Below the pieces are notes generated by a model that saw only the letters and a list, made by a program, of their open reading frames with translations, ran no database searches and was not told the DNA's origin. A stretch of 64,000 nt of DNA from Vibrio sonorensis. GTDB lineage: Bacteria > Pseudomonadota > Gammaproteobacteria > Enterobacterales > Vibrionaceae. A program made the position numbers and the translations under genes. This document shows positions 28,515 to 38,737 of this stretch, in pieces (the stretch's first letter is position 1; each line of letters begins with the position of its first letter). The DNA lies in assembly GCF_001854765.1 (NCBI RefSeq), contig NZ_LJJE01000060.1:62001-126000 (forward strand), read 5' to 3'.

Positions 28515-29456
28515 ATGAACGAAAAATTGCAGAAAGTGTTAGCACGGGCAGGTCATGGTTCTCGTCGCGAGCTCGAATCGCTAATTAAAGCGGGTCGTGT
28601 AAGTGTTAATGGAATCGTTGCCAAGCTGGGTGAACGTCTGGAAGATGAAAATGCGATCGTACGAATTGACGGTCACACCGTATCTGTGAAAGCTCAGGAA
28701 GAGGTGATTTGTCGCGTATTAGCATACTACAAACCAGAAGGTGAGCTATGTACCCGTCACGATCCCGAAGGTCGACGCACTGTATTTGATCGTCTACCAA
28801 AAATTCGTGGCTCGCGCTGGATTTCTGTAGGTCGTCTCGATGCCAACACTTCTGGTCTACTTCTGTTTACCACTGACGGTGAACTTGCCAATCGTCTAAT
28901 GCACCCTAGTCGCCAAGTTGAGCGTGAATATCTGGTTCGCGTATTTGGTGAAGTCACAGAAGATAAGGTTCGCAACCTTGTTCGAGGCGTAGAGCTAGAA
29001 GATGGTATGGCGCGTTTTGAAGATGTTGTTCACGCTGGAGGAGAAGGCATGAATCACACTTTCTACGTGGTGATCAACGAAGGTCGTAACCGCGAAGTGC
29101 GTCGCCTTTGGGAGTCTCAAGACTGTACAGTAAGTCGACTCAAGCGTGTGCGTTATGGCGATATCTTCCTTGATAAGAAGTTACCACGCGGCGGTTGGAT
29201 GGAACTTGATCTGAAAGAGGTCAACTACCTTCGCGATTTGGTTGAGTTGCGCCCTGAAAAAGAAACGCTGCTGGATCAGAACAAAGCTAATTCATCTCGT
29301 AAGCGTGAGCGTTCGCGTAGCCAGAAAATTCGCCGTGCGGTGAAGCGTCACGAAGAGCGCGTGAACAGTGGTGGTGGCCGTAGCAATAACCCAGCACGTA
29401 GAAAAACGAAGCGCGGCGGTACGAATACCAGTGGTAATCGAAACCGACAAAAATAG
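28515..29456 (+). CDS. rluB: 23S rRNA pseudouridine(2605) synthase
   Basis: Isomerises U2605 of 23S rRNA. An S4 RNA-binding domain at residues 1-60 ([17 protein letters not shown]) precedes the RsuA-family catalytic domain, with catalytic Asp in [14 protein letters not shown]. The motif [12 protein letters not shown] is also conserved. The C-terminal 70 residues are highly basic ([18 protein letters not shown] and similar), as in Vibrio RluB. An AGGT ribosome site precedes the ATG. A strong terminator follows. Confidence 0.95.
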   Translation: MNEKLQKVLARAGHGSRRELESLIKAGRVSVNGIVAKLGERLEDENAIVRIDGHTVSVKAQEEVICRVLAYYKPEGELCTRHDPEGRRTVFDRLPKIRGSRWISVGRLDANTSGLLLFTTDGELANRLMHPSRQVEREYLVRVFGEVTEDKVRNLVRGVELEDGMARFEDVVHAGGEGMNHTFYVVINEGRNREVRRLWESQDCTVSRLKRVRYGDIFLDKKLPRGGWMELDLKEVNYLRDLVELRPEKETLLDQNKANSSRKRERSRSQKIRRAVKRHEERVNSGGGRSNNPARRKTKRGGTNTSGNRNRQK

Positions 29457-29472
29457 CATTCGAATGAGATAG

Positions 29473-29496
29473 AGCAGCCAGTTGGCTGCTTTTTTT
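29473..29496 (+). terminator. rluB terminator
   Basis: The stem agcagcca / tggctgct with a 2-base loop is followed by seven T, 16 bp after the rluB stop. Confidence 0.9.
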
Positions 29497-29604
29497 ATGC
29501 CAAAAAACGTTATGTTGTTGACTTGGGCACTGTTAACAAATACTCGGTGATAAACAACTATATGTAAGCCCTTAGCGTGCTATCATACCCGTTTGTGCGA
29601 GTTG

Positions 29605-30621
29605 ATGTATATGGGTGGCCTCTTGAGCGATATTAGCGAAATTAACGTCGAAATCTTCGAAACTGATGCCGGAAGTGTTGAAGTGAAAATCCATAATGAA
29701 ACCGTTTGGCTCACGCAAAGTCAGATGGCTGAGTTATTTACAACATCTACGGATAATGTTGGATTACACCTAAAAAACATCTTTATTGATGAGGAACTAC
29801 TTGAAAGCTCAACTACCGAGGATTACTCGGTAGTTCGCCAAGAAGGTCGCAGAAGCGTAAGACGGACGCTTAAGCACTATAATCTAGACGCGATTATCTC
29901 AGTAGGTTACAGGGTTAACTCTAAGCGTGGTGTTAGATTCCGACAGTGGGCAACCAAGTTACTAAAAGAGCATTTGGTAAAAGGCTACACAATCGATCAT
30001 GCTCGCTTCGAATCAAACGCTCAAGAACTGGAAGCAGCATTGAAGCTGGTACAAAAATCCATCCAATCACCAGAGCTAACCTTGTCTAGTAGCAAAGGTA
30101 TCGTTGATATAATTAGCAAATACACTCATACCTTTTTGTGGTTACAGCGGTATGATGAAGGGCTACTGACTGAACCACAAGGTACAGAAGGTGGAATGTT
30201 AGCGCACCCTAATAAAGCGCAGCAGGCACTAGAAGAACTCAAGGCTGACCTTATATCAAAACAGCAAGCAACAAATCTCTTTGCTCAGCCACGAGGGGAT
30301 GGTCTTGATAGTATTTTTGGAAACTTGGATCAAACGGTCTTTGGTGAACCTGCCTATCCTTCATTAGAGTCAAAAGCGGCTCATCTGTTGTACTTTGTCG
30401 TAAAGAACCACCCTTTTTCGGACGGAAATAAACGTTCAGCAGCATTTTTGTTTGTCGACTTCTTGTATCGAAACAATAGATTATACAATGAGGATGGCAG
30501 TTCTGTGATTAATGATGCAGGGTTGGCAGCATTAACGTTACTGGTTGCTGAGTCTGACCCCAAGCAAAAAGACATAATGATTCGACTTATCATGAATATG
30601 CTAGCCCCTACAGAGGTATGA
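29605..30621 (+). CDS. RhuM-Fic/DOC fusion protein
   Basis: A two-domain protein of about 338 residues. The N-terminal half matches the RhuM (virulence protein) family, with a KilA-N/BRO-like DNA-binding start (TVWLTQSQMAELFTTS) and LKHYNLDAIISVGYRVNS. The C-terminal half is Fic/DOC, with an intact active motif HPFSDGNKRSA. The combination is widespread on genomic islands and suggests a self-regulated nucleotidyl-transferase toxin or phage-defence factor, without proven function. Its start is uncertain: ATG 29605, ATG 29611 or TTG 29593; ribosome sites are weak. It sits between rluB and cydDC, a conserved neighbourhood, so it was probably inserted there. Confidence 0.85.
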   Translation: MYMGGLLSDISEINVEIFETDAGSVEVKIHNETVWLTQSQMAELFTTSTDNVGLHLKNIFIDEELLESSTTEDYSVVRQEGRRSVRRTLKHYNLDAIISVGYRVNSKRGVRFRQWATKLLKEHLVKGYTIDHARFESNAQELEAALKLVQKSIQSPELTLSSSKGIVDIISKYTHTFLWLQRYDEGLLTEPQGTEGGMLAHPNKAQQALEELKADLISKQQATNLFAQPRGDGLDSIFGNLDQTVFGEPAYPSLESKAAHLLYFVVKNHPFSDGNKRSAAFLFVDFLYRNNRLYNEDGSSVINDAGLAALTLLVAESDPKQKDIMIRLIMNMLAPTEV

Positions 30622-30667
30622 CTACTAAGGGGCTATGTTTAGCTACACGGAAATATAGCTGAGCCAA

Positions 30668-32386
30668 CTATAGAGTTTGGCATAACTCAAAGTAGCGTCC
30701 TTGTTTTGCTATAAGAGTCTGATGTGCTCCGTGTTCTATGACTTGCCCCTGTTCTATCAGACAAACCGCATCCATTTGATCTAAGTTCACGAGTCTATGT
30801 GTGATAAATACAACCGTCTTACCTTCAAAATGGGACTCAAACAAGTTCATAATTTGTTGTTCGGTTTGCTTATCTAAGCCTTCAGTAGGTTCGTCGAGAA
30901 GTAGAATAGGGGAGTTGTGTAAAATCGCTCTTGCAATTCCAATACGTCGTTTTTCGCCACCGGAAAGTTGACGGCCGCCATCGCCAACCCATGTATCAAG
31001 TCCTTGATCGTTCAGCAGGTTAGCCAATCCGACTTTCTCTAATGCAGTGGCTATTTCGGCATCATCGGCTTCTGGCTTGGCCATCAACAGGTTATCTCTT
31101 AAAGTGCCGTTAAGAATGTCTACACGTTGGCTAACTACCGTAATTGCTTGCCTTAGCTGACTTTCGTTCCAACTGCGAAGTGGCTGCCCGCACAGGAGAA
31201 TTTCACCTTGATTCACGTCCCAATAGCGAGTTAACAATTGGGTTAGCGTCGACTTTCCTGAACCAGTCTGTCCGACAATGGCGATTTTACTGCCTGCTTC
31301 AATTTTAAGGTTCACGTTCTGAAGCGCGGGAGATTGGTCGTCATAAGCAAAGGAGACGTCACGATATTCAATAGAGTAGTTGCCATCGTGTTGGGTCTCT
31401 TGGTCGGGAAAGGTCACTTCAGGCTCACTCAAGATTACCTGATTAAGGCGTCGAGCTGATGTCATGGTTTGCCCAAGATGCTGGAATGCACCCGCGATAG
31501 GCATTAGTAACTCTACACTAGCAATAGTAGCAAATGCGACCATCGCGATAAGTGGGTCAGGGGCTCTTCCTCCGATACCATCTGCTGCAAGCCACATCAT
31601 TAATACTAGAGTCCAGCCATTGGCAAGCATTAGTAGAGCTTGAGCCAAACCTGAGAAATGGGCGTTGACCAGTTGATTGTTCATCAAACGACGCTGAGCG
31701 TCTAAGATGGCGTTGCGATACCTTTCTTCTGCACCAAACAGAGTGAGTTCACTATATCCTTGGAGCCAATCTAGTCCTGCAATTCTCAACTTGGCCTTGT
31801 GCTGTGTTAGCTCTAGGCCATTGCGCTTACCCAATTTGTAGAAAAGTATTGGCCAAGTAATTACTAACACCAATAAAATACTACCTAGTGTCAAACCTAT
31901 TTCTAAATCAAACCAGCATAAAAACGCAGTAAGGGAAGCAATACCAAGTGTACCTACCACCATTGGACTAATGAGTCGCAGATATACGTGGTCCATTGCA
32001 TCGATATCGGCGATCAGTCGGTTTAATAGGTCCGCGTCTCTCAGGTTTGATACTCTTCCGGGTATTAAGGGAGCGAGCTTACTAAAGAAGTAAATTCTCA
32101 AATCCGTTAATAGTTTGAAGGTTGCGTTGTGACTAACCACACGTTCCCCCCAACGCCCAGCTGTACGCCCCATGGCAAACCCACGTACAAAGGCACCGGG
32201 TAACATATAATTGAATGTTTCTCGGGCTATGGTTAAACCTGCTACGGCAGCCGCGGATAAGAACCAACCAGATAAGGTCAATAAGCCAATAGAAGCAAAT
32301 AAGGTCGCGAATGCCAAAAGCATTCCTAGGCTAAGACCAAACCAGTGCTTTTTGTAAAGTTTTAGATAAGGAAGAAGATCACGCAT
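30668..32386 (-). CDS. cydC: Heterodimeric ABC exporter CydDC, subunit CydC
   Basis: With CydD it forms an inner-membrane ABC transporter associated with export of cysteine/glutathione or heme handling. It is required for cytochrome bd assembly. The order is a six-helix membrane domain (residues 1-310) and a nucleotide-binding domain with Walker A GQTGSGKS, signature LSGGEKRR and Walker B ILLLDEPTEGLD. 572 residues, normal. Its start overlaps the cydD stop by 8 bases, indicating coupled translation. It converges with the RhuM-Fic gene; the inverted repeat tagcccct / aggggcta (30602-30635) between them may help termination. Confidence 0.93.
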   Translation of the reverse strand: MRDLLPYLKLYKKHWFGLSLGMLLAFATLFASIGLLTLSGWFLSAAAVAGLTIARETFNYMLPGAFVRGFAMGRTAGRWGERVVSHNATFKLLTDLRIYFFSKLAPLIPGRVSNLRDADLLNRLIADIDAMDHVYLRLISPMVVGTLGIASLTAFLCWFDLEIGLTLGSILLVLVITWPILFYKLGKRNGLELTQHKAKLRIAGLDWLQGYSELTLFGAEERYRNAILDAQRRLMNNQLVNAHFSGLAQALLMLANGWTLVLMMWLAADGIGGRAPDPLIAMVAFATIASVELLMPIAGAFQHLGQTMTSARRLNQVILSEPEVTFPDQETQHDGNYSIEYRDVSFAYDDQSPALQNVNLKIEAGSKIAIVGQTGSGKSTLTQLLTRYWDVNQGEILLCGQPLRSWNESQLRQAITVVSQRVDILNGTLRDNLLMAKPEADDAEIATALEKVGLANLLNDQGLDTWVGDGGRQLSGGEKRRIGIARAILHNSPILLLDEPTEGLDKQTEQQIMNLFESHFEGKTVVFITHRLVNLDQMDAVCLIEQGQVIEHGAHQTLIAKQGRYFELCQTL

Positions 32387-34175
32387 CTAAGTTCCCCTCA
32401 TTAGCTTGGTTTAGTGACTGGTTCGCTTTTAGCATATCGCTAAACAATCCTTCTTGTTGGCTCAGCGCAGTGAAGTCACCTTGCTGAACCAATTGACCCT
32501 GTTTCATAACAAGTATCTGTTCGACGTTTTTCAAAGGCGCAAGTTGGTGAGTGACCATTAATGTTGTTTTGTTGGCGGTGGCGCGCTGTAACCCGTCCAT
32601 GACCAAGTGTTCACTTCTTGCATCGAGGCTTGCGGTAGGTTCGTCGAGTAGCCAGAACTGTCCGTTTTGAACCATGGCTCTTGCAAGAGCAAGGCGTTGG
32701 GCTTGGCCAACCGATAAACCACCTGAGCGATCGGAGATCATATAATCTAATCCGTGTCTCTCTACGAACTCTTTAGCGTGGGAATGTTCTAGCACTTCTT
32801 CAATGAAAGTAGGGTTGATTTCGCTTTTTCCAAGGGTGATGTTATCTAAGATCGAGCCGTGTAATAAAAGTGGATTTTGTCCTACCCAACTCGTTGTTTT
32901 ACGCCAGCTTTCCAAATCGAGGTCAGTGCGTTCCACGCCATTGATTTTAAGCGAGCCGGTGTAGGGTAGGAAACCGAGTAACGCGTTGACTAAACTGGTT
33001 TTTCCCGCACCACTTGGGCCAACTAAAGCCGTGGTTTTGTCAGCTTCAAGCGAAAAGCTGACAGGCCCAAGTAGGACTTTTCCTTCTGAGCTGAGTACTT
33101 CAAGATCGGTAGCTTGAATAGTAACACTGCCTGATGGCACAACAGTTACGCCAGATTTAACTGTATCAACGTCTGTATTTAGGAAGTCAACGATGCTTTC
33201 GGCGGCACCAACGGCTTGCTGTTTGGCGTGATAGAAAGTTCCGAGATCTCTAAGAGGCTGGTAGAACTCTGGAGCAAGTATCAAAATGAATAAACCGGAA
33301 AACAGTGTAATGCCTAACCCATAGTCACCAAAGTTAAGCTCGCCAATAAAGGCGAAACCAAAGTAAACCGCAGTTAAAGCAATTGAAATTGAGGTAAAGA
33401 ACTCCAACACCGCAGAAGAGAGGAAAGCAATTCTTAACACTTCCATCGTGCGGCTTCGAAACACCTCCGAAGCGCCGCGCATTAGTTCGGTCTCCGCTTT
33501 GGTACGGTCAAACAGTCGTATGGTTGTCATCGACTGCAAACGGTCATAAAAATGGCCAGAGAGTCTTTGCATCGCCTTAAAGTTCTTCTGGCTTGCGTCT
33601 GCGGCTTTGATACCAACAAGCGCCATAAAGAGAGGGACCAAAGGCGCAGTGATCAAGAATATGAATCCAGCGGCCCAGTTGACCGGAAAGACAACCACTA
33701 AAATAACAAACGGGATAAGGACCGACAGGGACATTTGAGGCAAGTAACGGGCAAAGAAGTCGTGCATGTCTTCGACTTGTTCTAACATCAGTGTTGCCCA
33801 ACTACCCGCTGGTTTACCTTTAATGTAGGCAGGCCCAAGCTCTCGTAGTTTATCTAAAATCTGCTGACGTATGACGAGTCGAATTTGCTCCCCACAGCGG
33901 AAGCCAGCGATTTCGCGTCCCCAAGAGCAAATGGCTCTTACTCCTATGAGTGACGCGAGTAAAACAAACTGACCTATCAACTCGGATTTGTCTGTTTGTT
34001 CAATAATAAGTTGGTGCAATATTGAGGCGAGTAGGGCGGCTTGACCCAGTAAGAAGAGACTGGAAAGTACGCCTAAACCTACAGCAATACCAAGCCAGCG
34101 CTTAGCGAGTTTGCTTTGCTGCTTGAGCCACTTGTTTAAGCTACGCTGCTTTTTTTTATCCATGTTTGAAGGCAA
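32379..34175 (-). CDS. cydD: Heterodimeric ABC exporter CydDC, subunit CydD
   Basis: Partner of CydC. 598 residues, with a membrane domain (for example LEFFTSISIALTAVYFGFAF) and an ATPase domain carrying Walker A GPSGAGKT, signature LSVGQAQR and Walker B FWLLDEPTASLD. The N-terminus is basic and Lys/Gln-rich. It lies about 106 bp downstream of trxB on the same strand, separated by a terminator; the trxB-cydDC order is shared with E. coli. Confidence 0.93.
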   Translation of the reverse strand: MPSNMDKKKQRSLNKWLKQQSKLAKRWLGIAVGLGVLSSLFLLGQAALLASILHQLIIEQTDKSELIGQFVLLASLIGVRAICSWGREIAGFRCGEQIRLVIRQQILDKLRELGPAYIKGKPAGSWATLMLEQVEDMHDFFARYLPQMSLSVLIPFVILVVVFPVNWAAGFIFLITAPLVPLFMALVGIKAADASQKNFKAMQRLSGHFYDRLQSMTTIRLFDRTKAETELMRGASEVFRSRTMEVLRIAFLSSAVLEFFTSISIALTAVYFGFAFIGELNFGDYGLGITLFSGLFILILAPEFYQPLRDLGTFYHAKQQAVGAAESIVDFLNTDVDTVKSGVTVVPSGSVTIQATDLEVLSSEGKVLLGPVSFSLEADKTTALVGPSGAGKTSLVNALLGFLPYTGSLKINGVERTDLDLESWRKTTSWVGQNPLLLHGSILDNITLGKSEINPTFIEEVLEHSHAKEFVERHGLDYMISDRSGGLSVGQAQRLALARAMVQNGQFWLLDEPTASLDARSEHLVMDGLQRATANKTTLMVTHQLAPLKNVEQILVMKQGQLVQQGDFTALSQQEGLFSDMLKANQSLNQANEGNLDA

Positions 34176-34210
34176 TAGATGTTTTTATAAGTTTGAGCGG
34201 CGCATTATAC

Positions 34211-34244
34211 AAAAAAAAATGCCTCGTAGGGATACTACGAGGCA
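34211..34244 (-). terminator. trxB terminator
   Basis: A 10-bp stem tgcctcgtag / ctacgaggca with a 5-base loop, followed on the minus strand by nine T. It separates trxB from cydDC. Confidence 0.92.
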
Positions 34245-34281
34245 ATATGAGCATGATCTAGCAGAAAATAATCTGTTAGCT

Positions 34282-35710
<1,429 letters not shown>

Positions 35711-36367
35711 ATGCTGAGTAATCGCCAAAGCACACTACATCTCACCCAATTAAGCCCTGAGGCGCTGAACCAACTGTCGCCATCCTTTGCTAAGTTACCT
35801 AGCACTGAACACGCCGATGGACAATATCGCTTAAGACGCTACTCAGTTATTCGTTTTTCGAAGGGAAAAGTCATTGAGCAGGATAGAAATGTTTTTGTTC
35901 AAACGGGAGATATTAACCGCTTTCAGGGTGACGTGGTTCGCGAGTTTGAACCTTTACTCTCTTCGACTCTTCAAAGTGAAGGCATGCGTGAAATCTGCGA
36001 GATGTTTATGGCAAGTAATGAGCTGGCGGATGGTCAGGAAATCGAAATTCATCAAATCCGTATCGCCGCGGTTTACGATGAAACGCAAGTAGCGCCAGAG
36101 GGTGTGCATCAAGATGGGTTTGACCACATCGCTATCATAGGTGTAGAGAGGCACAATATCGTCGGTGGGGAAATCATGCTTTACAATCAGCGCCACGAAG
36201 CTCCGTTTTATCGCCAAGTATTAAAAAACGGCGATGTCGCTATGCTGGATGATAGTCGGCTTTGGCATAACGCCAGCCCGATTCGCACCGTTAAACGCGG
36301 GGAAAAGGGGCATATGGATGTGTTTGTATTGACTGCCAAAGGAGAGAATCGTGCACTTCAATCTTAA
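35711..36367 (+). CDS. 2-oxoglutarate/Fe(II) dioxygenase family protein
   Basis: A 218-residue protein of the 2OG-Fe dioxygenase group (PF10014-like), whose studied members hydroxylate free amino acids such as isoleucine. The iron facial triad is suggested by GVHQDGFDH (HxD) and a distal His in SRLWHNASPI. Arg in RTVKRGEKGHMD would bind 2-oxoglutarate. ATG 35711 is chosen because AAGGAG lies 6 bases upstream; the preceding ATG at 35708 leaves only 3. It overlaps the following PLP-enzyme gene by 17 bp, so the two are probably coupled and act in one pathway. The substrate is unknown. Confidence 0.8.
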   Translation: MLSNRQSTLHLTQLSPEALNQLSPSFAKLPSTEHADGQYRLRRYSVIRFSKGKVIEQDRNVFVQTGDINRFQGDVVREFEPLLSSTLQSEGMREICEMFMASNELADGQEIEIHQIRIAAVYDETQVAPEGVHQDGFDHIAIIGVERHNIVGGEIMLYNQRHEAPFYRQVLKNGDVAMLDDSRLWHNASPIRTVKRGEKGHMDVFVLTAKGENRALQS

Positions 36368-37585
36368 CCATGTAAGAGCGCAATTTGATGCTCTTAATCA
36401 AGAAGTAAATGGTATTCGACCCCTATTCCTCGACGGTCCAGGAGGATCACAAGTGCCAAGATCCGTTCTGGACTCAATGAGCGAATACCTTGGTCACTAC
36501 AATTCGAATCTCGGTGGTCATTTTTTTTCCAGTAAAACGACCACGGAATTAATGCTTAATGCTCGCCGTTCAGCGCAGGTATTAGTAAACGCTCCAAGCT
36601 CAGACAATATGGTGTTTGGTCCTAATATGACCTCTTTGACTTTTCAGCTAAGTCGAGCAATTAGTAGAGACTGGAAAGAGGGAGATGAAGTCGTTGTTAC
36701 CGCACTTGATCATTACTCCAACGTATCTAGTTGCAACAGGCCGCAGAAGACAATGGCGTGATCGTTCGGCAAGCTAGAGTTGAACCAAGTGATTGTACTT
36801 TGGATGTAGAACACTTGCTGTCGCTTATTGGAGATAAAACTCGCCTAGTGGCTGTTACTCTAGCGTCTAATACGACCGGTTCAATAGTGGATGTGCACGC
36901 CATTGTTGAAAAAGCTCACCTCGTAGGAGCTATGGTATACATTGACGCAGTACACTTTGCACCGCACCATTTGGTTGATGTTCAAAAACTCAACTGTGAC
37001 TTTCTGGTTTGTTCTGCTTATAAATTCTTTGGGCCACATCTTGGTATCGCTTATGTGGATGAAAAGTGGTTAAACCGATTGACGCCATATAAGGTCGAAC
37101 CTGCGCCAAGTATTGGTCCGGGTCGTTTTGAAACAGGCACTCAGAGTTTTGAAGCATTGGCTGGTTTAGTTTCGACAGTGGAATACCTAGCCCAGCACGG
37201 TCCAGAAGACAAACCATTGAGACAAAGGTTGGAAGCTGCCTTTGCTTTGTACAACCAACATGAGACTGCAATCAGCGAACGGTTTTTGAGTCGCCTTTCG
37301 AGGCTCAAAGGGGTGCAGTTGTGGGGGATCTCCCAAGCCAATACAGAAGTTAGAACGCCAACGTTTGCCTTAACCTTCGACAGTCATTCGCCTGAAGAGG
37401 TAGCAAAAGCACTTGCCGATCAACATATATGTGTCTGGAGCGGACACTTTTACGCAGTGGGCTTAGTTCGACAGTTGGGCTTAGAGGATAAAGGGGGCGT
37501 GGTAAGAATCGGTTTTATGCACTACAACACCATTGACGAAGTTGACCGCCTAATGGATACCTTAGAAAGTATTATTACCCGCTAA
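36351..37585 (+). CDS. Cysteine desulfurase-like class V aminotransferase, VC1184 family (frame broken)
   Basis: A fold-type I PLP enzyme of the TIGR01976 (VC1184) group. Segments are PLFLDGPGGSQVP, NSNLGGHFFSS, DHYSNVSS, ASNTTGSIVD, the aspartate in YIDAVHFAPH, and the PLP lysine in CSAYKFFGPH. It starts with GTG at 36351 behind GGAGAG, inside the dioxygenase gene. The frame changes at about 36733: adding one G (TTGCAA to TTGGCAA) joins DHYSNVSS to WQQAAEDNG and gives about 411 residues. Activity (desulfurase, lyase or other) is not established for this group. A terminator follows. Confidence 0.88.
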
Positions 37586-37592
37586 ACAATGA

Positions 37593-37620
37593 AACAAAGC
37601 CCGCTATGTCGGGCTTTGTT
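37593..37620 (+). terminator. Terminator after the dioxygenase/PLP pair
   Basis: An 11-bp stem aacaaagcccg / cgggctttgtt with a 6-base loop. It lies between convergent genes and could serve both. Confidence 0.85.
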
Positions 37621-37663
37621 ATACTTAGCTGTCCTTATTCGCCACGGTTTTTATTACTAGAAG

Positions 37664-38488
37664 CTAGGCGCTGACTTCAACTTCGTAGGATGTGAACTTT
37701 CGAATGTTGATCACGCCTGTATCAAGTATTAGGTACTGGCCTTTTATCCCTTGTAACTGCCCGGATACAATAGGGTTCTTGTCAAAGTTATGGGAGGTGA
37801 TTTTCGTCGGATGAACTTCGACCGGGTAGGCAATATCGGTAATAGTTTCGTCTAGAATTTCTACTGCATCGTCACCAAAACGAGCCTTAACTTCATCAAT
37901 CTTTGCTTGTATCAATGGCAGTAGCTCTTTGAACCGCTCCTCTAAAGGCATTGGTTCGCCATCTTGCTTTAATAGGGTGCGCCAGTTGGTTTTATCCGAG
38001 ATATGTTTGGCGAGCTCTACCTCAATAAGCCCAGAAATCTGGCGAGTTTTCACTTTTAAAATGGGCAATCCTTGTGTCGCGCCTTGATCGATCCATCGCG
38101 TTGGAATTTGGGTATGTCTCGTAATTCCTACTTTTAAACTAGAGGTGTTCGAAAGGTAAACGTAATGATCCACCATGCAGTTCTCTTCACCCCATTGAGG
38201 CTCTCTACAAGTTCCTTGTTCGTAATGGCAAGTTTCAGGTTTCATTATGCACATATCGCAACTGGCCAGCTTTTTCATACAGACAAAGCAGTGACCCTGT
38301 GAGTAGCTCTTCTTGGTTTTCTTACCGCAAGAGCAGCAATAGATGTTTCCGGTGTGGGACAAGGTGATCGATTGGCCGATAAATGGAGAGAGATCGACGG
38401 TTTCTTCACCCACTGGCAGGGAATATTTCACCGAACCATCGAGGGAAGCACGCATTTTACTTAGCGTGCCTTTAGCTAATAACTTCAT
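37664..38488 (-). CDS. DUF2797 zinc-ribbon protein
   Basis: A 274-residue cytosolic protein of the DUF2797 family, common in gammaproteobacteria. The N-terminal part has a cysteine-rich region (CCSCGKKTKKSYSQGHCFVC, then CDMC, ETCHY, GTCREP) that should bind one or more zinc ions. It is followed by a GIY-YIG-like nucleolytic-fold segment (HYVYLSNTSSLKVGITR). Function is unknown; the fold hints at nucleic-acid handling. It stands alone between convergent and divergent neighbours. The ribosome site is weak (GAGTAATGTC). Confidence 0.85.
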   Translation of the reverse strand: MKLLAKGTLSKMRASLDGSVKYSLPVGEETVDLSPFIGQSITLSHTGNIYCCSCGKKTKKSYSQGHCFVCMKKLASCDMCIMKPETCHYEQGTCREPQWGEENCMVDHYVYLSNTSSLKVGITRHTQIPTRWIDQGATQGLPILKVKTRQISGLIEVELAKHISDKTNWRTLLKQDGEPMPLEERFKELLPLIQAKIDEVKARFGDDAVEILDETITDIAYPVEVHPTKITSHNFDKNPIVSGQLQGIKGQYLILDTGVINIRKFTSYEVEVSA

Positions 38489-38737
38489 GACATTACTCTA
38501 TTTTTTATAAAAGGCAGCCTATATTGGCCGCTCGTTGTGTCGTTATTGTAGCAAATATTACGAACACCAACCGCATTAAGAAATCAACACAAAAAGTAGT
38601 ATTTTTCAAAAATAGTTGAATCGGCTCCATTTTTTCAGATTAAAAGTCAATGGTTACATGTAAAAGTTGGCATTAAGGTTATAAAATTATTAATAAGGCA
38701 TTGGTGAGTTTGCAATGCCTGTAGTTGCAGTGTTCGG

